Origin: Modestobacter roseus
Lineage (GTDB): Bacteria; Actinomycetota; Actinomycetes; Mycobacteriales; Geodermatophilaceae
Length of the DNA stretch: 64,000 bases
Direction: 5' to 3'
NCBI RefSeq assembly: GCF_007994135.1
Contig: NZ_VLKF01000001.1
Location: 4,216,001-4,280,000, forward strand
A model generated the notes under the pieces. It ran no database searches. It saw only the letters and a program-made list of their open reading frames with translations, and was not told where the DNA came from. Positions 36,100 to 44,452 of the stretch are shown here, one piece after another. Position 1 is the stretch's first letter. Every line of letters starts with the position of its first letter. Both the position numbers and the translations under genes were made by a program.

Positions 36100-36836
36100 C
36101 CATCCACTTCATCGGGGCGGGGCCCGGTGCCGCGGACCTGGTCACCGTGCGGGCGGCGCGGATCATCGCGGCGAGCCCGGTCTGCCTGTACGCCGGTGCC
36201 CTCGTGCCCCGCGAGCTGCTGGCCACCGCGCCGGCCGGTGCCCGGCTGGTGGACACCGCCGACCTGGACCTCGACCAGATCACCGCCGAACTGGTCGCCG
36301 CGCACGAGGCCGGGCTGGACGTCGCCCGGCTGCACTCCGGCGACCCGTCGGTCTACAGCGCGATGGCCGAGCAGATGCGCCGGCTGGACGCGGCGGGGGT
36401 GCCCTACGACGTCGTCCCGGGCGTGCCGGCGTTCGCGGCCGCGTCGGCCAGCCTGAAGCGGGAGCTCACGGTGCCGGGGGTGGCGCAGACCGTCGTGCTG
36501 ACCCGGACGTCGGCCCGCTCGACGCCGATGCCGCCGGGGGAGGAGCTGGCCGCCTACGCCGCCACCGGGGCGACGCTGGTGCTGCACCTGGCCGTGCAGC
36601 GCATGGACGCCCTCGCCCCGGAGCTGGCCGCGCACTACGGCGGCGACTGCCCGGTCGCGGTGGTCGCCAAGGCCAGCCGGGACGACGAGCTGGTGCTGCG
36701 CGGCACGCTCGCCGACATCGCCCAGCAGGTCACCGACGCCGGGGTGCGGCGCACCGCCGTCGTCATCGTCGGCCGGGTGCTGACCGCCGGGGAGTTCCCG
36801 GACAGCCACCTCTACTCGACGACCCGATGCCGTTAG
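36096..36836 (+). CDS. cobM: Precorrin-4 C11-methyltransferase
   Basis: 246 residues. FIGAGPGAADLVTVRAARI at the N-terminus, HSGDPSVYSAMAEQM, VPGVPAFAAASASL and RTSARSTPMP are family motifs (CobM/CbiF). Adds the methyl group at C11 of precorrin-4. ATG 36096 has GGGGGAG seven bases upstream, and an upstream in-frame start at 36081 would fall in the repeat cassette. The stop overlaps the converging cbiD stop by four bases. Confidence 0.96.
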   Translation: MTIHFIGAGPGAADLVTVRAARIIAASPVCLYAGALVPRELLATAPAGARLVDTADLDLDQITAELVAAHEAGLDVARLHSGDPSVYSAMAEQMRRLDAAGVPYDVVPGVPAFAAASASLKRELTVPGVAQTVVLTRTSARSTPMPPGEELAAYAATGATLVLHLAVQRMDALAPELAAHYGGDCPVAVVAKASRDDELVLRGTLADIAQQVTDAGVRRTAVVIVGRVLTAGEFPDSHLYSTTRCR

Positions 36837-37930
36837 CCGCGCCCCACGATCACCCCGGCCCGGTCGATGACCACGACGTCGACCTCGACCGGGGCGCCGC
36901 GCAGCACGCCCTCCGCCGTCCGGCGGGCGCCGGCGGCGACCAGGTCGCCCAGGGGCAGCCCGGCGGCCTGGCACTGCCGCAGCGCGTCCAGTGCGGTGTT
37001 GGCGCTCCGCACGCCCTCGACCAGTGCGGCGTCCGCGCCGGCCTCGGCGACCAGCTGCGCCAGGGCGGTGAAGGAGACCTGGGAGCGGGCCGAGTGCAGG
37101 TCCAGGTGTCCCTCGGCCAGCTTGGCGAGCTTGCCGATGCCACCGGCGACGGTCAGCCGCGGCACCGGGTGGCGGCGCAGGTACTTCAGCACCGCGCCGG
37201 CGAAGTCACCCATGTCCAGCAGGGCGTCCTCGGGCAGCCCGTACAGCTCCTGCGCGACCCGCTCGCTCGTCGAGCCGGTGCAGCCGGCCACGTGCTCCCG
37301 GCCGGCCGCACGGGCGACGTCGATGCCGCGGCGGATCGAGTCGATCCACGACGAGCAGGAGTACGGGACGACGACGCCGGTCGTGCCGAGCACCGACAGG
37401 CCGCCGAGGATGCCCAGCCGCGGGTTCCAGGTCTTGCGCGCCAGCTCGGCGCCGTTCTCGATCGACACCTCGACGACGACGTCGCCGGTGCCGCCGTGCG
37501 CGGCAGCCACCGCGGCCACGTGCTCGCGGATGAACTGGCGTGGCATCGGGTTGATCGCCGGCTCGCCGACCGCCAGCGGCAGGCCCGGCTTGGTCACCGT
37601 GCCCACGCCGTCCCCGGCGCGGAACAGCACCCCGCTGCCCGGCTCGCCCCGGGTCACGCGCGCGGACACCAGCGCGCCGTGGGTGACGTCGGGGTCGTCG
37701 CCGGCGTCCTTGACGACGGCGGCCCAGGCGGCGTCGGGTTCGAGCTGCTCGCGAGCCAGGGCGAAGGCGGGGTGCCGGTCGTTCGGCAGGTCGATCGACA
37801 CCGGGTCGGGGAACTCGCCGGTGAGCAGCGCGGTGTAGGCGGCGGTGGTGGCCGCGGTCGCGCAGGCGCCCGTCGTCCAGCCGTGCCGCAGCCCGCTGGC
37901 ACCGTCCCTGCTCACAGGCACATGGTGCAC
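36833..37930 (-). CDS. cbiD: Cobalt-precorrin-5B C1-methyltransferase
   Basis: 365 residues. [16 protein letters not shown] at the N-terminus, GVGTVTKPGLPLAVGEPAINP, GLSVLGTTGVVVPYSCSSW and GCTGSTSERVAQ are CbiD signatures. Methylates C1 in the anaerobic route; here it presumably replaces CobF, which I do not find. GTG 37930 is one option; GTG 37921 and GTG 37915 lie in the same frame. The first leaves only two bases between the divergent cbiD and cobK start codons, so a later start is quite possible. Confidence 0.93.
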   Translation of the reverse strand: MHHVPVSRDGASGLRHGWTTGACATAATTAAYTALLTGEFPDPVSIDLPNDRHPAFALAREQLEPDAAWAAVVKDAGDDPDVTHGALVSARVTRGEPGSGVLFRAGDGVGTVTKPGLPLAVGEPAINPMPRQFIREHVAAVAAAHGGTGDVVVEVSIENGAELARKTWNPRLGILGGLSVLGTTGVVVPYSCSSWIDSIRRGIDVARAAGREHVAGCTGSTSERVAQELYGLPEDALLDMGDFAGAVLKYLRRHPVPRLTVAGGIGKLAKLAEGHLDLHSARSQVSFTALAQLVAEAGADAALVEGVRSANTALDALRQCQAAGLPLGDLVAAGARRTAEGVLRGAPVEVDVVVIDRAGVIVGRG

Positions 37931-37932
37931 CG

Positions 37933-38694
37933 GTGAGCGATCAGGTCCTGGTGCTGGGCGGCACCGGCGAGGCGCGGCGGCTCGCGGCGGCGCTGCTCGC
38001 GGACGGCGTCGACGTGCTCTCCTCGCTGGCCGGCCGGGTCGCCGACCCGGTGCTGCCGGAGGGTCCGGTGCGGATCGGCGGGTTCGGCGGCGCCGACGGG
38101 CTGGCGGCGTGGCTGGCCGAGCACGCGCCCCGCGCCGTCGTCGACGCCACCCACCCGTTCGCGGCGCGGATCACCGCGCACGCAGCGCAGGCGGCGGCGG
38201 TGCACGGCACCCCGCTGCTGCGGCTGCAGCGCCCGGGCTGGACGGCGCAGCCCGGGGACTCCTGGCGACGTGTCGACTCGCTGGCCGCCGCCGCGGAGGC
38301 GGTGACCGGCTACCGCAGCGTCTTCCTGACCACCGGCCGGCAGGGGATCGGGGCGTTCGCGGCGCTGCCCGGCCGGGTGCTGGTGCGCTCGGTCGACCCG
38401 CCGGACGAGCCGCTGCCGGCCGGGGCGACGCTGCTGCTGGACCGCGGGCCGTTCAGCGTCGCCGACGAGCTGGCGCTGATGGGCGAGCACGCGGTCGACG
38501 TGGTGGTCACCAAGGACTCCGGCGGGCACCTCACCGAGGCGAAGCTGACCGCCGCCCGGGAGCTCGGCATCCCGGTGGTGCTGGTCCGCCGGCCGCCGCT
38601 GCCGGCCGGCGTCGAGACGGTGGCGACCGTCGAGGAGGCGCTGGACTGGCTGCGGCTCAGGCCGCCGGCTGCCGGCGGAAGGCCCAGGCGGTGA
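37933..38694 (+). CDS. cobK: Precorrin-6A reductase
   Basis: 253 residues. LVLGGTGEARRLAAALL at the N-terminus, VDATHPFAARIT, FLTTGRQGIGAF and TKDSGGHLTEAKLTAARELGIPVVLVRRP (shortened by parts) are CobK/CbiJ motifs. Reduces precorrin-6A with NADPH. It starts next to divergent cbiD. The last 38 bases overlap the 3' end of the convergent DUF6220 gene. Confidence 0.94.
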   Translation: MSDQVLVLGGTGEARRLAAALLADGVDVLSSLAGRVADPVLPEGPVRIGGFGGADGLAAWLAEHAPRAVVDATHPFAARITAHAAQAAAVHGTPLLRLQRPGWTAQPGDSWRRVDSLAAAAEAVTGYRSVFLTTGRQGIGAFAALPGRVLVRSVDPPDEPLPAGATLLLDRGPFSVADELALMGEHAVDVVVTKDSGGHLTEAKLTAARELGIPVVLVRRPPLPAGVETVATVEEALDWLRLRPPAAGGRPRR

Positions 38695-39055
38695 GCCAGA
38701 CGACGCCGACCGTGACCACCAGGGCGCCGGGCACGTGCGCGGCCATGTTGCCGTCGGAGCCGACGGCCGCCTGCACGAACGTCGCGACGAAGACGGCGGC
38801 CGCCAGGACGGCCGGCCACCGGGCACCGCCGGCACGAACGTGCAGCACGGTGGCGATCAGCAGGAGCCCGGTGGCGATGTGCAGGGCGATGGCCCCGGCG
38901 CCGTGCAGGGCCGGGTCCTGGGGCTCGGTGAGCAGCTGGCCGGCGGTGACCGACTGCCAGAGCAGGGCGAGCACGGAGAGCGCGGCCGTCGCCTGGACGG
39001 CGCGGACGATGCCGGTGGGCCCGGTGCGGGTCGGCACGGGCTGGGTTCGGGTCAT
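38657..39055 (-). CDS. DUF6220-like four-helix membrane protein
   Basis: 132 residues. Helices at about 16-35, 52-74, 80-100 and 108-126; LHGAGAIALHIATGLLLIATVLHVR contains two histidines in the helices, as in related DoxX-like/DUF6220 proteins. Function unknown; the histidines could hold haem or quinone. GGAGG lies nine bases before the ATG. Convergent and overlapping with cobK by 38 bases. Confidence 0.75.
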   Translation of the reverse strand: MTRTQPVPTRTGPTGIVRAVQATAALSVLALLWQSVTAGQLLTEPQDPALHGAGAIALHIATGLLLIATVLHVRAGGARWPAVLAAAVFVATFVQAAVGSDGNMAAHVPGALVVTVGVVWLTAWAFRRQPAA

Positions 39056-39085
39056 GGCGCGTACCTCCGACGGACGGGCAGGTCG

Positions 39086-39101
39086 TTGAGCGCTCACTCA
39101 A
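39086..39101. promoter_or_regulatory. TetR-type palindrome between DUF6220 and HAD genes
   Basis: TTGAGCGCTCACTCAA has six of eight paired positions matching and contains the perfect ten-base palindrome TGAGCGCTCA. Such sites are typical of TetR regulators. It lies upstream of the DUF6220 gene (minus) and at the start of the HAD gene (plus). Confidence 0.4.
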
Positions 39102-39772
39102 GCAGTCGCGCGGTCCGCCGGGAAGGGGGTCCGCGCCTGGTCCTGTTCGACCTCGACGGCACGCTGGTCGACTCCACGCCCGGCATCTGGGCCTCGATCC
39201 GGTTCGCCGCGGCCGAGCTGCGGCTGCCCGAGCCGACGGAGACCCAGCTCCGGTCGATGGTGGGGCCGCCGCTGTGGGAGGGGTTCGCGGGCGCCTTCGG
39301 GCTCACCGGGGACGACGTCGACCGGGCGGTCGCCGCCTACCGGGCGCACTACACGGCCGGCGCGATCCTGGACGCCCTCGTCTACCCGGGCATCCCCGAG
39401 CTGCTGACCGCACTGGCCGACGGCGGGGCGCGGCTGGCGGTGGCCACCAGCAAGCCCGAGCCGTTCGCGGCGCGGATCCTGTCGCACGTGGGGTTGTCGC
39501 CCCGGTTCGCGAGCGTGCACGGCGCGACGCTGGACGGGCGGGTGCGGCACAAGGAACAGGTGGTCGCCGCGGCGCTCGCCGCCCACCCGGACGGCGAGCG
39601 GCCGGTGCTGGTGGGCGACCGGTCGCACGACGTGCTCGGGGCTCGGGTGCACGGGCTGCCCTGCGTCGGTGCCGGCTGGGGGCCGGCACCGCCGGGGGAG
39701 CTGGCCGCCGCCGGCGCGGCCGCGATCGCGGACACCCCGGCCGAGGTCCCGGCGGCCCTGGCCGGCCTCTGA
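39086..39772 (+). CDS. HAD-superfamily phosphatase (Gph-like)
   Basis: About 228 residues. Motif I VLFDLDGTLVDS, motif II VATSKPEP, lysine in VRHKEQV, motif IV VGDRSHDVLGA: a phosphoglycolate-phosphatase-like HAD hydrolase with a helical cap. The start is uncertain: no ATG or GTG lies in frame near the domain. TTG 39086 is a permitted start but falls on a palindrome; CTG 39137, nine bases after GGAAGGGGG, would begin MVLFDLDGTL-like and may be the true one. Substrate unknown. Confidence 0.85.
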   Translation: MSAHSSSRAVRREGGPRLVLFDLDGTLVDSTPGIWASIRFAAAELRLPEPTETQLRSMVGPPLWEGFAGAFGLTGDDVDRAVAAYRAHYTAGAILDALVYPGIPELLTALADGGARLAVATSKPEPFAARILSHVGLSPRFASVHGATLDGRVRHKEQVVAAALAAHPDGERPVLVGDRSHDVLGARVHGLPCVGAGWGPAPPGELAAAGAAAIADTPAEVPAALAGL

Positions 39773-39855
39773 CCCGTCCGCAGCGGTCACCGATGAGTTC
39801 GGCGGTCCGGCGCGGTCTCCCTCGCGACACCGACCGATCCGACCGGAAGGACCCC

Positions 39856-40506
39856 GTGCGCGACTCCACGCTCACCACCGATGACCTGTGGGCCGCCGTC
39901 CACGCCGAACGCGCTGCCCTGGCGGACGACCTGGCCGACCTGACCGCGGAGCAGTGGGCCCGGCCGTCGCTGTGCGGGCGCTGGACCGTCGAGGAGGTGC
40001 TCGCCCACCTGACCGCCGCGGCCAGCACCGGGCGCGGTCGTTGGCTGGCCAGCATGCTGGCCGCGCGCTTCGACACCGACGTGCACAACGACCGGCGCCT
40101 GGCCGAGCAGCGGGGCGCCGACCCCGCCGCCACCCTGGCCCGGTTCCGGGCGGTCGTGCCCAGCACGACCGCGCCCACCGGGCACACCGCCGCGTGGCTC
40201 GGCGAGGTGGTCGTGCACGCCCAGGACGTTCGCCGCCCGCTCGGGCTGCCCGGTGCGCCGCCGGTGCCGGTGGTCACCGCGGTGGCGCGGTTCTACGCCG
40301 CCCGCGACTTCGCCGTGAACAGCCGGACCGCGGCCCGGGGGCTGCGCTTGGAGGCCACTGACGGTCCGTTCACCGCCGGCGACGGACCACTGGTCAGAGG
40401 CACCACGCTGGCGCTGACCATGGCGATGGCCGGTCGCGCGACCTTCTGCGACGACCTGACCGGGCCGGGCGTGCCCGACTTGCGTGAACGGTGCGCTCCC
40501 GGCTGA
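39856..40506 (+). CDS. Maleylpyruvate isomerase N-domain/TIGR03083-like protein
   Basis: 216 residues. DDLWAAVHAERAALADDLADLTAEQW, CGRWTVEEVLAHLTAA and GEVVVHAQDVRRPLGLPG are motifs of the DinB/mycothiol-dependent maleylpyruvate isomerase N-terminal family; the histidines in AHLTAAA and VVHAQD could bind a metal. Such proteins are numerous in mycothiol-producing actinobacteria and mostly uncharacterised. GTG 39856 is preferred for GGAAGGACCCC before it; an ATG at 39793 is in frame. Confidence 0.83.
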   Translation: MRDSTLTTDDLWAAVHAERAALADDLADLTAEQWARPSLCGRWTVEEVLAHLTAAASTGRGRWLASMLAARFDTDVHNDRRLAEQRGADPAATLARFRAVVPSTTAPTGHTAAWLGEVVVHAQDVRRPLGLPGAPPVPVVTAVARFYAARDFAVNSRTAARGLRLEATDGPFTAGDGPLVRGTTLALTMAMAGRATFCDDLTGPGVPDLRERCAPG

Positions 40507-40686
40507 GCGGACCGTGGGTCTGCGGCGCGGGCGACCTGGTGCCGGAAGCGGTCGCGCGTAGTGGGCTGGCTCCACGGCAGGTCAGCGAGCACCGCCGGGT
40601 TCCGTTTCGGGGCTGCTGGGCCTCGGTGGCCGTGAGCTGGTCGACGTGTGATCGGGCTCAGCGGGTCGGAGCTGGGTGGAGCCGTC

Positions 40687-41277
40687 TCACTTGCTCGAGG
40701 TGAGCAGGCTGAATGCGGCCCGGCCGATGCCCTGGAGCACGTCGTGGCTGACGCCGGCGCTGCCGAGGACCTCCATGCCGCGGGTGACCGCTACGTAGTA
40801 GGTGGCGAGCGCCCTCGCATCCAGGTCCGTGGCGACGTGCCCGGACGCCTGCGCCTGCTGGATGCAGGTGGCGTACTCGTCTTCGAGTCGCCGGTAAGCC
40901 TGCAGCGCGGCCTCGGCGATCTCTGGGTCGTGGTCGGCGAGCTCGACGGTGGCTTTGGTGAACAGCGAGTCCAGCGGGCCTTCGGAGCTGAAGGTGACGG
41001 CGAGCGCGTCCAGGTGCGCCCCGATCAGCTCCAGTGGGGAGGCGTCGCGTGCGGCCAGTTGCTCGGTGAGCCGCTGCACATGGGCGGAGGCGCTCGCGGC
41101 GAGTGCGCGCAGGAAGAGTTCCCGCTTGCCGCCGAAGGTGTTGTAGATGCTCTGCTTCCCGAGCCCCGTCGCGCGGCTGAGGTCCTCCATCGTGGTGCCG
41201 CCGTAGCCGCCGGCTGCGAATGCGCGGGCGGCCAGTTCGATGACGTCGTCCTCTTCGAACTTCCGAGGTCGGGGCAT
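40687..41277 (-). CDS. TetR-family transcriptional regulator
   Basis: 196 residues. HTH at 10-55: VIELAARAFAAGGYGGTTMEDLSRATGLGKQSIYNTFGGKRELF (in pieces), then an all-helical ligand domain with CIQQAQASGHVATDLDARALA, similar to AcrR/YbiH types. It is downstream of the monooxygenase gene on the same strand, 237 bases after its stop; the palindrome in that gene's promoter (41934-41947) is the probable operator. Ligand unknown, perhaps a quinone or electrophile. Confidence 0.9.
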   Translation of the reverse strand: MPRPRKFEEDDVIELAARAFAAGGYGGTTMEDLSRATGLGKQSIYNTFGGKRELFLRALAASASAHVQRLTEQLAARDASPLELIGAHLDALAVTFSSEGPLDSLFTKATVELADHDPEIAEAALQAYRRLEDEYATCIQQAQASGHVATDLDARALATYYVAVTRGMEVLGSAGVSHDVLQGIGRAAFSLLTSSK

Positions 41278-41514
41278 GACGCGAGCCTAGGACGGGCCTC
41301 TTGCGTCGGGCTCGGGTGCTGGACGGGACGGGTGCGGACGAAGCCCTGGTGGGAGCGGGATCGTCCGCACCACCAGCAGCTCCGTGCGCTGCTCCACCCC
41401 GGGGACCACCTGTGTCCGCCCGCACTGTGCGATCGCTCGGTCGGGCGCCGCGGAACCTGCGGTCGAGGGTGCCGGCGCACCCGCTCGAACCACAGGGCCT
41501 GAGTGGTGTCGGAG

Positions 41515-41871
41515 TCAGTTCTCGTCGGCACCCGGGAGTGCGCCGGCGACCTGTTCCGCGACGTCGTAGCACTCCGCCTGGTAGTCGAGGATGCGGACAC
41601 CGCCGAGGACGGCGCCCACGGCTGCGAGGAAGTCCTCGTCGGCGAAGTGCGCGTCGATGGCGGCCTGGTCGCGCCACGCCTCGGTGAGGTGGATGGTGTT
41701 CGGGTCGGTGAGGTCCTGGGCGAACACGTAGTAGGTGCAGCCGTCCTGCTGGGCGGTGGTGGTCAGGTGAGGGATGACCGCGTCGATGAAGGTCTGCCGG
41801 TCCTCGGGGTGGACGGTGTAGTACGCGCTGATGACCTTGCCGGTCGGCTCGTGCTTGGTGTGGGCGATCAT
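41515..41871 (-). CDS. Antibiotic biosynthesis monooxygenase (ABM/YgiN-like) protein
   Basis: 118 residues. Dimeric ferredoxin-like ABM domain: VISAYYTVHPEDRQTFIDAVIPHL, CTYYVFAQDLTDPNTIHLTEAWRDQAAIDAHF (two segments) and the following DFLAAVG. YgiN-type members oxidise quinols; the class has no cofactor. Control by the adjacent TetR protein through an operator in the promoter spacer is very likely. Possibly a response to quinones or other electrophiles. Confidence 0.87.
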   Translation of the reverse strand: MIAHTKHEPTGKVISAYYTVHPEDRQTFIDAVIPHLTTTAQQDGCTYYVFAQDLTDPNTIHLTEAWRDQAAIDAHFADEDFLAAVGAVLGGVRILDYQAECYDVAEQVAGALPGADEN

Positions 41872-42236
41872 CGTCTGCCTGCGTCCTCGGTGTTGTGCGG
41901 ACTGGCCGCGATCGCGGTCGTGGTGCCACCGTACGACATTCTTGTCGAATGAGTCAAAAACTTGCCGTGTAGCTCAGTCGACGTGCCGTACGGGCTGACC
42001 TGCCTGCTCTTTCACGGAGTCCGCGGTCGAGTCGACGAGTCCCAGCTCAGGACGCGCCGCTGGTGAGCCGTCCCGTCGGGGCGGGTTCTCGGGGCGCGCA
42101 GAGGTCGCCGTGGGGTCGTCCCGGCTCGACAGCAACGCGCCGCGTTGGGTATCGGGCCGCCCGTCAGCCGGCGGTCGTGGGTCGCCAGACCGTTCACCCG
42201 CGCATCGAGAGATGCAAGGTCCGCGCCAGGGGCTGC
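41872..42236. other. Gene-free stretch between ABM gene and DUF6518 gene
   Basis: Holds the ABM promoter/operator (41928-41957). From 41960 to 42236 I see no convincing gene: ORFs at 42012-42197 and 42063 onward have arginine-rich shadow composition and no ribosome sites. The segment has the lowest coding signal of the window and may be a remnant of lost genes. Confidence 0.6.
41928..41957 (-). promoter_or_regulatory. ABM gene promoter with operator in the spacer
   Basis: Reverse strand: -35 TTGACT (41952-41957), 18-base spacer, -10 TACGGT (41928-41933). The spacer holds the palindrome CGACA-AGAA-TGTCG (41934-41947), whose binding would block RNA polymerase. The expected binder is the TetR protein at 40687-41277. 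Confidence 0.7.
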
Positions 42237-42971
42237 TCAGGTCACCACTGCGTGCAGCAGCGCCTCACCGGCAGCACCCAGCGGGAAGACCACCAGCAGC
42301 CAGGCCAGGGCGGTGCCGATGCCTCGCCCAGGTGTTCGAGCCGTGCGTGCCGCCGGTGCAGTGGCTCCCAGGGCCACCGCGAGCAGAGCCCCGATGGTGC
42401 AGAACACGACGGCGTCACCGGTGTAGTGCAGGTAGACCCCGTATCCGATGGCGCCTTCGGCGAGGAAGACCCCACCCAGCAGTGCCGCACTCAGTCCTGC
42501 CCAGCGCAGCGACTCCATGTGACGCCAGCACCAGCCCGCCGCGCCGAACACCGGTCCGCCGATCACGCCGGTGGCCGCCCACAGCACGACCGTGGCGGGG
42601 TTGACGCCGAAGTCGCGCACCAGGGAGAGGAGGTAGTAGCCGCCGACCTCGCCGAAGCAGACGAGGACCCCAGCTGCGGCAGCGACCTGCGGCCGCTTGA
42701 TCAGGGCACCGACGGCGAACGCGGGGGCGACCCAGGGGGCGACGGCGTTGGCGAGCCCGGCGAAGGGCGAGGGCAGCACCGTCTGCAGGAGGGACGTCGC
42801 CGCTCCCCACAGCAGGCCGACCAGCACGGCCACGCCGAGCGCCGCCGCGGTACCCAGCCCAGGTCGCCGCTCCGGATCTCCGGCGAGGGGGAGACCGGCA
42901 CCGCCGTCCCGGTCGAGCGCGGTGTGCGAGGCGCCGGGTGGTGGAGTCGCAGCAGGACTGGGGGTGCTCAC
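42237..42971 (-). CDS. DUF6518-like multi-span membrane protein
   Basis: 244 residues with about seven hydrophobic helices after a 35-residue proline-rich start (TAAALGVAVLVGLLWGAAT, VAPAFAVGALIK, VLVCFGEVGGYYLL, and on). RDFGVNPATVVLWAATGVIGGPVFG resembles the DUF6518 family of actinobacterial membrane proteins. No function known. GTG 42971; no clear ribosome site. Isolated between two gene-poor gaps. Confidence 0.75.
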   Translation of the reverse strand: MSTPSPAATPPPGASHTALDRDGGAGLPLAGDPERRPGLGTAAALGVAVLVGLLWGAATSLLQTVLPSPFAGLANAVAPWVAPAFAVGALIKRPQVAAAAGVLVCFGEVGGYYLLSLVRDFGVNPATVVLWAATGVIGGPVFGAAGWCWRHMESLRWAGLSAALLGGVFLAEGAIGYGVYLHYTGDAVVFCTIGALLAVALGATAPAARTARTPGRGIGTALAWLLVVFPLGAAGEALLHAVVT

Positions 42972-43105
42972 CGGCAGACCCTGGCAGCCGACGGGCCGCG
43001 GGTCATCAGGCCACGCACGGACATCGGCGAGCGTGCCTCATCCCCGGGTCTGACCCCGCACCCGGTCGATCTGGCCGCAGCAGGTGGACGCCGACCTGCT
43101 CGGTG

Positions 43106-43684
43106 TCAGGCGGAGTCGACGGGTCGATCGTGCGCGCCTGTCGGGTGCTCCGGCCACGGCGCCCAGTCGAACCTCCCCGGCTCGCCGTGAGCGCTGGCCT
43201 CAGCGGGGGTCAGGTAGGCCGTGCTGCTGCTCCCTGCCCGCCAGGTGTGGAGTTCTCGGGGGCCTGGCCCGGCGGTCAACTCCTCCCCGAACCGTCCGCC
43301 GGCCACGTCGCCGACGAACTCCACGAGGCTCTCGATCGCGTCGTCGACCTGCTCGTCGCACGCGTCGCAGCCGCATGCCGGGAACGAGGCCCGGGCCCAG
43401 CGGCCGGCGCGGAGGTGGACGCCCGGGAAGTCGGTCCGGACGACGACCAGATCGGCCCCGGCACCCGTAGCCGGGCTCAGTCGAACGGCAGACAACTCGC
43501 CGCGGCCGGCCACGGGCTCGTCGCTGACCATGACGTCGAACCGGCGCCGCAGACCGGCCACCAGGTCGTCGGCCGCGCCGAGCAGTGGCAGGAACCGCTG
43601 CGGGTCGCTGACCCGGCTGTACGCCTCGGCCGGCGGCTCCTCGTCGCCCCAGCGCCCGCCCACGACGCGATGGTAGGGCTCCAC
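43106..43684 (-). CDS. DUF6226-like protein
   Basis: 192 residues. EPYHRVVGGRWGDEEPPAEAYSRVSDPQRF at the start (in parts), FPACGCDACDEQVDDAIESLVEFV in the middle with a C-x-C-x2-C-type cluster (CGCDAC), and a C-terminal REL-WRAGSS. The pattern is the DUF6226 family of unknown function; the cysteines could bind zinc. GTG 43684 is eight bases after GGCGGAG. It follows the SDR gene on the same strand after 49 bases. Confidence 0.78.
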   Translation of the reverse strand: MEPYHRVVGGRWGDEEPPAEAYSRVSDPQRFLPLLGAADDLVAGLRRRFDVMVSDEPVAGRGELSAVRLSPATGAGADLVVVRTDFPGVHLRAGRWARASFPACGCDACDEQVDDAIESLVEFVGDVAGGRFGEELTAGPGPRELHTWRAGSSSTAYLTPAEASAHGEPGRFDWAPWPEHPTGAHDRPVDSA

Positions 43685-43733
43685 CGTCGGGACTCCGCCC
43701 GAGAAGGCGCCAGCTGCTGCGCCGGGCGGCGGA

Positions 43734-44399
43734 TCAGTCGACGCCGATGTGGTGGCGGAAGCGGTCCCGCTTCGTGTGCAGGCCCCACAGCAGGTCGGCG
43801 AGCACGGCCGGGTCCTTGTCCGGGCTGCCCGGCTCGATCTTGCCCGGGATGACCAGCTGCGAGACCTGGATGCCCTCCTCGCCGAGCGCCTCGTGCAGCA
43901 GCTGCGCGTAGGCGGCCTGACCGGCGAACGCGACCGACGTCCCGGTGACGTTGCGGCCGGGGGTGACCGCGGAACCGCCGTTGACGAACAGGATCGTGCC
44001 GCGGTCCTCACCCAGGAAGCGCATGCCGGGCAGCACCTGGTGCACCGCGGCGACCGGGCCGTAGATCGAGAACTCGACCGGGCCGACCAGGTCGGCTGGG
44101 GTGGTCTCCAGCACCGGCCGCATGAAGTCCTTCTGCGGCAGCGGGCTGTACTGCAGCACCTCGATCGGGCCGAGGGCCTCCGTCGCCTGCTCCAGCGCGA
44201 CCGCCAGCGAGGCCGGGTCCCGGACGTCGGCCGCGAAGCCACGCGCCTGCACGCCCTCGGCCGCCAGCTCCTCGGCCAGCGCGTCGAGCTTCGCCTGGGA
44301 GCGGGAGAGCAGCGCCACGGCGAAGCCCTCCGCGCCGAACCTGCGGGCCACTGCCGCGCCGAGCCCGCGGCCGGCACCGATGATCGCGATCGTCGTCAT
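43734..44399 (-). CDS. Short-chain dehydrogenase-like protein lacking the catalytic YxxxK
   Basis: 221 residues. NAD(P) site IIGAGRGLGAAVARRFG near residue 6, ADVRDPASLAVAL, and the SDR core. At the usual active site the sequence is FAGQAAYAQLLHEAL, where Tyr is present but the lysine four residues later is not, and the preceding serine position is in FVNGGSAVTP. Activity as an ordinary oxidoreductase is therefore doubtful. ATG 44399 is supported by the fixed N-terminal Rossmann motif. Divergent from the VOC gene. Confidence 0.85.
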   Translation of the reverse strand: MTTIAIIGAGRGLGAAVARRFGAEGFAVALLSRSQAKLDALAEELAAEGVQARGFAADVRDPASLAVALEQATEALGPIEVLQYSPLPQKDFMRPVLETTPADLVGPVEFSIYGPVAAVHQVLPGMRFLGEDRGTILFVNGGSAVTPGRNVTGTSVAFAGQAAYAQLLHEALGEEGIQVSQLVIPGKIEPGSPDKDPAVLADLLWGLHTKRDRFRHHIGVD

Positions 44400-44452
44400 G
44401 CCGGGTGCAAGTCGGCGGGGCGTCGATCTGTTTCGCCCGGCAGGATCCCGGC

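Noticed and set aside
41287-41493. 68-residue minus-strand ORF between ABM and TetR genes
   Set aside because: No ribosome site, no recognisable fold, proline/alanine/arginine-rich composition.
42012-42197. 61-residue minus-strand ORF in the 41.9-42.2 kb gap
   Set aside because: Arginine-rich shadow composition and no start signals; gap more likely non-coding.
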